64,000 nt of DNA from an uncultured bacterium. GTDB lineage: Bacteria; Bacteroidota; Ignavibacteria; Kapaibacteriales; UBA4661. The position numbers and the translations under genes were made by a program. Under the pieces are notes generated by a model, which had not been told where the DNA came from, did not search any database, and saw nothing but the letters and a program-made list of their open reading frames with translations. Of the stretch, positions 60,342 through 64,000 are shown piece by piece. The stretch spans positions 1 through 64,000 of the forward strand of contig CALCNX010000084.1 in NCBI GenBank assembly GCA_937899715.1, in the 5' to 3' direction. The number at the start of each line of letters is the position of its first letter. Positions within the stretch are counted from its first letter, which is position 1.

Positions 60342-62495
60342 GTGAAACACCTCACTAAAACCTTCACACGCCAGCACGACCAATCGGACTGCGGCGTGGC
60401 GGCTCTGCTTTCGGTTATACGTTATTTTGGTGGCGACGAATCGCTGGAACGCTTGCGCGAGATTTCGGGTACATCGCGTCAGGGCACAACACTCTTGGGT
60501 ATCTTCCAAGCAGCACAGGGACTGGGCTTGACGGCAAAAGCACTTCAAGCCGAGGGCATTGAGAACTTGAAAACGGCAGCGTTCCCCTGCATTCTGCATA
60601 TCGTCAAGGACGAACGCTTGCAGCACTACGTCGTTTGCTACGGTTTTGCAAACGGTTCATTTACGATTGGCGACCCCGCAAGCGGCATCCAAGCTATGAC
60701 ACCCGAAGAAGTAGAAAGCCTCTGGCAATCGAAAACGGTACTTTTGCTTTCGCCCAATGAGCACTTCGTTCGCAAAGAAGCACAAACTGCCGAAAAACGC
60801 CGTTGGGTGCGGGCACTTATCGAAGACGACCTAACGGTACTTTTTGTGGCATTTGCACTCGGCGTGGCGATTTCGCTTCTGAGCCTTTCCACTGCAATTT
60901 TTTCGCAAAAACTGGTGGATACGATTTTGCCGAACCGCGACACTACGCGCTTGATTATTGGGCTGACAATGCTTGGTTTTTTGCTTCTTGCTCGAAGCGG
61001 ATTGAATTTTCTCCGTGGGCGTTTTGTGCTTGGGCAAACGCGCCGTTTCAACAACCGCCTTGTTAATCACTTTTTCGGCGCACTGATGCACTTACCGCAA
61101 GCATTTTTCGACCGCCGCAAAACAGGCGATCTTATCGCTCGTATGAACGACGCGCAGCGCCTTCAGCAAGCACTGACCTATCTTGTGGGCGAAATGATGA
61201 TTGATGCCTTGCTTTTTTGTGTGGCGGCAGTGATGATTTTCCTCTATTCCGTTCCCATCGCCGCGTTTTTGGTGGGCAGTATGGCACTGTATGTTCTGCT
61301 TGCCGTGCGCTTCCATAAGCCGATTGTGGAAGGGCAGCAGTCGCTCATGGCTCGATACGGGCTGAACGAAAGCAACTACGTGGATACGATTCAAGGCATC
61401 AGCGCTATCAAAGCCGCCGGACGTGAAGCCACGTTTGCCGCCAAAACCCGCACTGTCTATGGCTTGTTCCAAGAAGCGGCATACGACCTTGGCAAAATAG
61501 GAACACGGTTTAATCTTGCCGCCGAAATTATCGGTGTGCTTATTTTGCTGACCGTGCTGGCGTGGTCGGCAGCACTCGTACTGCAAGGAGTAATGCTTGT
61601 GGGTGGGCTGGTAGCGATTGTGCAAATGGCAAGCCAACTAAGTTCCTCGTCGCTCCGCCTTGCGCTCACCAACATTCGCCTTCAGGAAGCACGTATCGCT
61701 TTTGAGCGGATGTACGCCTTTGCATCGCAAGCGCCGGAGTTTAGCGATGATGAAGAAACGGCACAGACACAAGTACCAGAGCGTCACACATCGTTTTCTC
61801 TTTCGTCGCTTACGATGCGAGGCGTAAGTTTCCGTTTTCCGGGTCGTTCGGAATTAGTGCAGGATGCGTCGTTTGAAGTGCGGAAGGGAGAAATCATCGC
61901 CATTACGGGCGAAAACGGTTCGGGCAAAACAACTATCTTGCAAATGCTTCAACGCTTTTATGCGCCGGAGCGCGGAGAGATTCTAGTGAACGGCGCTGTG
62001 CTGCTTGCCGATATTGCCATTCCTGTGTGGCGGGAGCGCATTGGCGTTATGCCGCAAAGCGTCAAAATTTTTAACTCATCCGTTCTGGAAAATATTTGTC
62101 TTGCCGAACCAACCGAAGAAGAAGTGCAGCGTGTGCTGGAATTTTGCGGTACTTACGGTTTTGAGCGGTATATCGCACAACTGCCGCAAGGTTACGCAAC
62201 CCTAGTAGGCGAAGAAGGTATGAATCTCTCCGGCGGACAACGGCAAATCATTGGTCTGGCACGGGCGCTCTATCGCAAACCTGAGCTTCTGCTACTGGAT
62301 GAAGCCACAGCCGCAATGGATAAAACAACGGAAGCAGAGACACTGGCGCTTCTTGACAGGCTGCGACACGACATGGGAATTGTGATGATAACGCACCGCT
62401 CGCAGCCGCTTTTGTACGCTGACCGTCATTATCGAATGGAAAAGGGTATTATCAAGGAAGTCTATAACTACACTAACGCTTCGGTACACGCCTGA
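60342..62495 (+). CDS. Peptidase-containing ABC transporter (C39 family, PCAT)
   Basis: This 717-residue bacteriocin-type exporter cuts the GG leader and exports the core. The C39 domain (1-130) has catalytic Cys17 (QSDCGVAAL), His95 (LQHYVVCYG) and Asp111 (IGDPASG). A six-helix exporter domain spans about 160-440. The ATPase has Walker A GENGSGKT (523-530), signature NLSGGQRQIIGLARAL, Walker B LLLLDEA and H-loop His685. The start is GTG at 60342. The last codons overlap tail-to-tail with the purQ fragment on the other strand by 28 bp, so the native C-terminus may have been altered at the junction. It is the expected processing machine for the 52976 peptide. No separate HlyD-like accessory gene was seen. 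Confidence 0.92.
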   Translation: MKHLTKTFTRQHDQSDCGVAALLSVIRYFGGDESLERLREISGTSRQGTTLLGIFQAAQGLGLTAKALQAEGIENLKTAAFPCILHIVKDERLQHYVVCYGFANGSFTIGDPASGIQAMTPEEVESLWQSKTVLLLSPNEHFVRKEAQTAEKRRWVRALIEDDLTVLFVAFALGVAISLLSLSTAIFSQKLVDTILPNRDTTRLIIGLTMLGFLLLARSGLNFLRGRFVLGQTRRFNNRLVNHFFGALMHLPQAFFDRRKTGDLIARMNDAQRLQQALTYLVGEMMIDALLFCVAAVMIFLYSVPIAAFLVGSMALYVLLAVRFHKPIVEGQQSLMARYGLNESNYVDTIQGISAIKAAGREATFAAKTRTVYGLFQEAAYDLGKIGTRFNLAAEIIGVLILLTVLAWSAALVLQGVMLVGGLVAIVQMASQLSSSSLRLALTNIRLQEARIAFERMYAFASQAPEFSDDEETAQTQVPERHTSFSLSSLTMRGVSFRFPGRSELVQDASFEVRKGEIIAITGENGSGKTTILQMLQRFYAPERGEILVNGAVLLADIAIPVWRERIGVMPQSVKIFNSSVLENICLAEPTEEEVQRVLEFCGTYGFERYIAQLPQGYATLVGEEGMNLSGGQRQIIGLARALYRKPELLLLDEATAAMDKTTEAETLALLDRLRHDMGIVMITHRSQPLLYADRHYRMEKGIIKEVYNYTNASVHA

Positions 62496-62866
62496 AGCAC
62501 CGACTTAAAAATTTCTAGCCCGTCGGTATTCCCCAGCACAGCATCGGCGGCGCGTTCCGGGTGTGGCATCATGCCGAAGACGTTTCCGTTTTTATTCATA
62601 ATGCCCGCGATGTTGTTCAGCGAGCCATTCGGGTTTGATTCCGCCGTGATATTTCCCTCGGAGTCCGAATAGCGAAAGAGAATGCGCCCTTCGTCTTCCA
62701 GCGCTTTTATTGTATCGTCATCGGCAAAATAATTACCTTCGCCGTGTGCAATGGGCAGCCTCAGAACGCGCTTGGTAATGGCGTTCGTGAAGGCAGTATC
62801 GGTGCGCTCCGTGTGCAAATAGACATCGCGGCAAATAAACGACAAATTGGTATTACGCAAGAGCCC
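62468..62866 (-). pseudogene. purQ: 3' fragment of purQ (phosphoribosylformylglycinamidine synthase glutaminase subunit)
   Basis: The sequence matches the C-terminal half of PurQ: ALLRN-like start, then SFICRDVYL, LPIAHGEGNYFADDDT, NPNGSLNNIAGIMNKNGNV and MMPHPERAADAVLG with the catalytic His-Glu. The N-terminal half with the catalytic Cys is missing: an in-frame TGA occurs at 62867-62869 and no further PurQ sequence follows. The fragment cannot be an active glutaminase. Its 3' end lies inside the 3' end of the PCAT gene. It marks a recombination boundary. Confidence 0.8.
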
Positions 62867-62876
62867 TCAGGATACA

Positions 62877-62918
62877 GGGCGTTTCGGGTGGTCGGTGTCG
62901 GTGAATTTTTCGTTGTAA
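62877..62918 (+). pseudogene. 42-bp remnant of a DUF5686 gene 3' end
   Basis: The stretch reads GRFGWSVSVNFSL-stop and matches the last 14 codons of the DUF5686 gene at 58396-58437 (39 of 42 bases). Nothing upstream in the frame continues the gene, because purQ-derived DNA begins at once. It is the tail of a lost or rearranged copy. Confidence 0.8.
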
Positions 62919-63001
62919 ACATTTTTCCTGTGGGCAAGAAGCAGCAGAAATGTAAATTCCCTCGCATTGTAGAAACTTTAGAAATTTTAGAAGCAAACAC
63001 T

Positions 63002-63760
63002 ATGAACGCTCTCCACATCTCCAACATCAGCAAAAAATACTCGGGCAAAACCGTCCTCAATGCCTTACAATGCAGCGTGGATGCGGGTTCGTGCTTCTGG
63101 CTCGTGGGCAGGAACGGCGCGGGCAAAAGCACACTAATTAACATTCTCGCGGATTTGATTGCGCCGGACTCCGGCACCGTCACCTTTGGCGGTTTGTCAT
63201 ACGCCACCGATGAACTTGCCATCAAACGCAATCTGGGTGTGCTACCGGATAAAAACCCCGCTATTCCTCAGCTTACGGGCTGGGAGTATTTGCAATTTGT
63301 GGGGCTGCTGCACGAACTACCGCCGGACGAGTGTAAACGCCGTGCGGAAAGCCTTCTGGCGTATTTTTTTGATGAAACCGAAGATACGCACAAGCGCATC
63401 GGCACGTACTCGCACGGTATGACGAAGAAAATTGGTCTCTGTGCTGCGCTTCTTCACCGCCCACAATATTTGATTTTGGATGAGCCTTTTGCAGGGCTTG
63501 ACCCCGTTTCCAGCGCAAAGTTGGTACAATTTCTTCAGTCTTATCTCTCGCCGGAACGCGCCATTTTCCTTTCCTCGCACGACCTCGGCTATGCGCAAAA
63601 AATCATGACCCATATCGGAATTTTAGAAAACGGCACACTCCAGTTTGTCGGTTCGGCAGAAGATTTCGCCTCCTCGAAGCACACACTGGAAGAATCTATT
63701 CTGCAAATCCTGCAACCCAAAGAGTCCAATATCCACGAACTCAACTGGCTCCTCCAATGA
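63002..63760 (+). CDS. ABC transporter ATP-binding protein
   Basis: This 252-residue ATPase has Walker A GRNGAGKST, signature SHGMTKKIG, Walker B YLILDEPFAGLD and H-loop SSHDLG. The SHGM variant of the signature is usual in ABC-2-like exporters. It overlaps the next gene by ATGA and precedes a Bacteroidota-type permease, so the two likely form one transporter. It begins 84 bp after the DUF5686 remnant. The substrate is unknown. Confidence 0.88.
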   Translation: MNALHISNISKKYSGKTVLNALQCSVDAGSCFWLVGRNGAGKSTLINILADLIAPDSGTVTFGGLSYATDELAIKRNLGVLPDKNPAIPQLTGWEYLQFVGLLHELPPDECKRRAESLLAYFFDETEDTHKRIGTYSHGMTKKIGLCAALLHRPQYLILDEPFAGLDPVSSAKLVQFLQSYLSPERAIFLSSHDLGYAQKIMTHIGILENGTLQFVGSAEDFASSKHTLEESILQILQPKESNIHELNWLLQ

Positions 63761-64000
63761 TGCTTCTGAATCTTCTGGCTTTTGTGCTCCGAGCGCAATG
63801 GAAACAGCTTTTTCAATTTCGGAACACGCTTCGGGTGGTGGGTCGCGGGCTGTATGTGGCACTGGTACTGCTTTACGCGGTAGGATTCGGGTATGTCCTG
63901 CAAAACGCGGCACAATTTCATCTCAGTACAGAACTTCTTTTGAACGGCTTGAACACGGCAATTGTTGTTCTTACCTTTGCGAAGAGTTATTTCCCTGCAT
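63757..64000 (+). CDS. Probable ABC transporter permease (DUF5687-like), 5' part
   Basis: The 81 codons present start in an ATGA overlap with the ATPase. They encode a basic N-terminus (FVLRAQWKQLFQFRNTLR) followed by a membrane helix (VVGRGLYVALVLLYAVGFGYVL) and the start of a second (LLNGLNTAIVVLTF). This fits the N-terminal part of Bacteroidota DUF5687-type permeases that pair with such ATPases. The gene runs off the window. Confidence 0.6.
   Translation, partial: MMLLNLLAFVLRAQWKQLFQFRNTLRVVGRGLYVALVLLYAVGFGYVLQNAAQFHLSTELLLNGLNTAIVVLTFAKSYFPA

Noticed and set aside
1..64000. tRNA, rRNA, transposase and phage genes
   Set aside because: None was recognised by inspection of all intergenic stretches; short tRNA-like folds were not tested computationally (tRNAscan-SE would decide).

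Overview
The window reads as a chromosomal segment of a free-living Gram-negative bacterium of the Bacteroidota/Chlorobiota (FCB) group. Pointers are the TAnnTTTG-type -7 promoter elements seen before several genes, a C-terminal secretion/sorting-type domain on a large NHL-repeat protein, two outer-membrane proteins of the carboxypeptidase-regulatory-domain/DUF5686 type, BatA/BatD-like genes, and weak or absent Shine-Dalgarno sequences. No rRNA, tRNA, CRISPR array, transposase or phage genes were recognised. The exact lineage cannot be fixed from the sequence alone.

Layout. 0-9.8 kb: cell-wall hydrolase, ATP-grasp-like enzyme, MFS transporter, serine hydrolase, a 12-repeat NHL protein, NrnA-type nuclease and a secreted coiled-coil protein. 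9.9-12.8 kb: coaX, a short NHL-repeat gene bracketed by about 100-bp direct repeats that carry a copy of the coaX tail, and a glyoxalase-fold protein. 12.8-16.7 kb: carB followed by a hicAB-like pair. 16.7-28 kb: a lipoprotein, a GH3 hexosaminidase and a nonulosonic-acid (pseudaminic/legionaminic type) cluster (PseI/NeuB synthase, aldo/keto reductase, SpsF-like nucleotidyltransferase, class III aminotransferase, PseA/WbpG amidotransferase with its own HisH and HisF), interrupted by a tandem DUF29-like pair and a retropepsin-like gene. 28-38.4 kb: BatD-like protein, MnmH, ComM, an AlbA_2-type regulator, Era, small barrel proteins, a TonB-like protein, a Nudix hydrolase and BatA. 38.4-51 kb: what looks like a complete reductive pyrimidine catabolic unit (NCS1 permease, omega-aminotransferase, PydB, PydC, PreT, PreA, semialdehyde dehydrogenase) with a chemoreceptor inside it.

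The most interesting part is 51.2-62.9 kb. It contains a LytTR-type regulator preceded by four CGGTCATTA repeats spaced 21/21/20 bp; a MauE/DoxX-like membrane protein whose promoter is preceded by a 21-bp tandem repeat; an unannotated 58-codon gene for a double-glycine-leader, glycine/alanine-rich, three-cysteine peptide; two large DUF5686-like outer-membrane proteins; a polytopic membrane protein; a YoeB-type toxin-antitoxin pair on the opposite strand; a thioredoxin-fold protein; and a C39-peptidase ABC transporter (PCAT) that would cleave the GG leader and export the core. This is a coherent bacteriocin/secreted-peptide system with quorum-sensing-style LytTR control. Its right edge is a scar: the 3' half of a purQ gene overlaps the PCAT end tail-to-tail, and next to it is a 42-bp remnant of a DUF5686 gene. 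The window ends in an ABC ATPase and the start of its likely permease.
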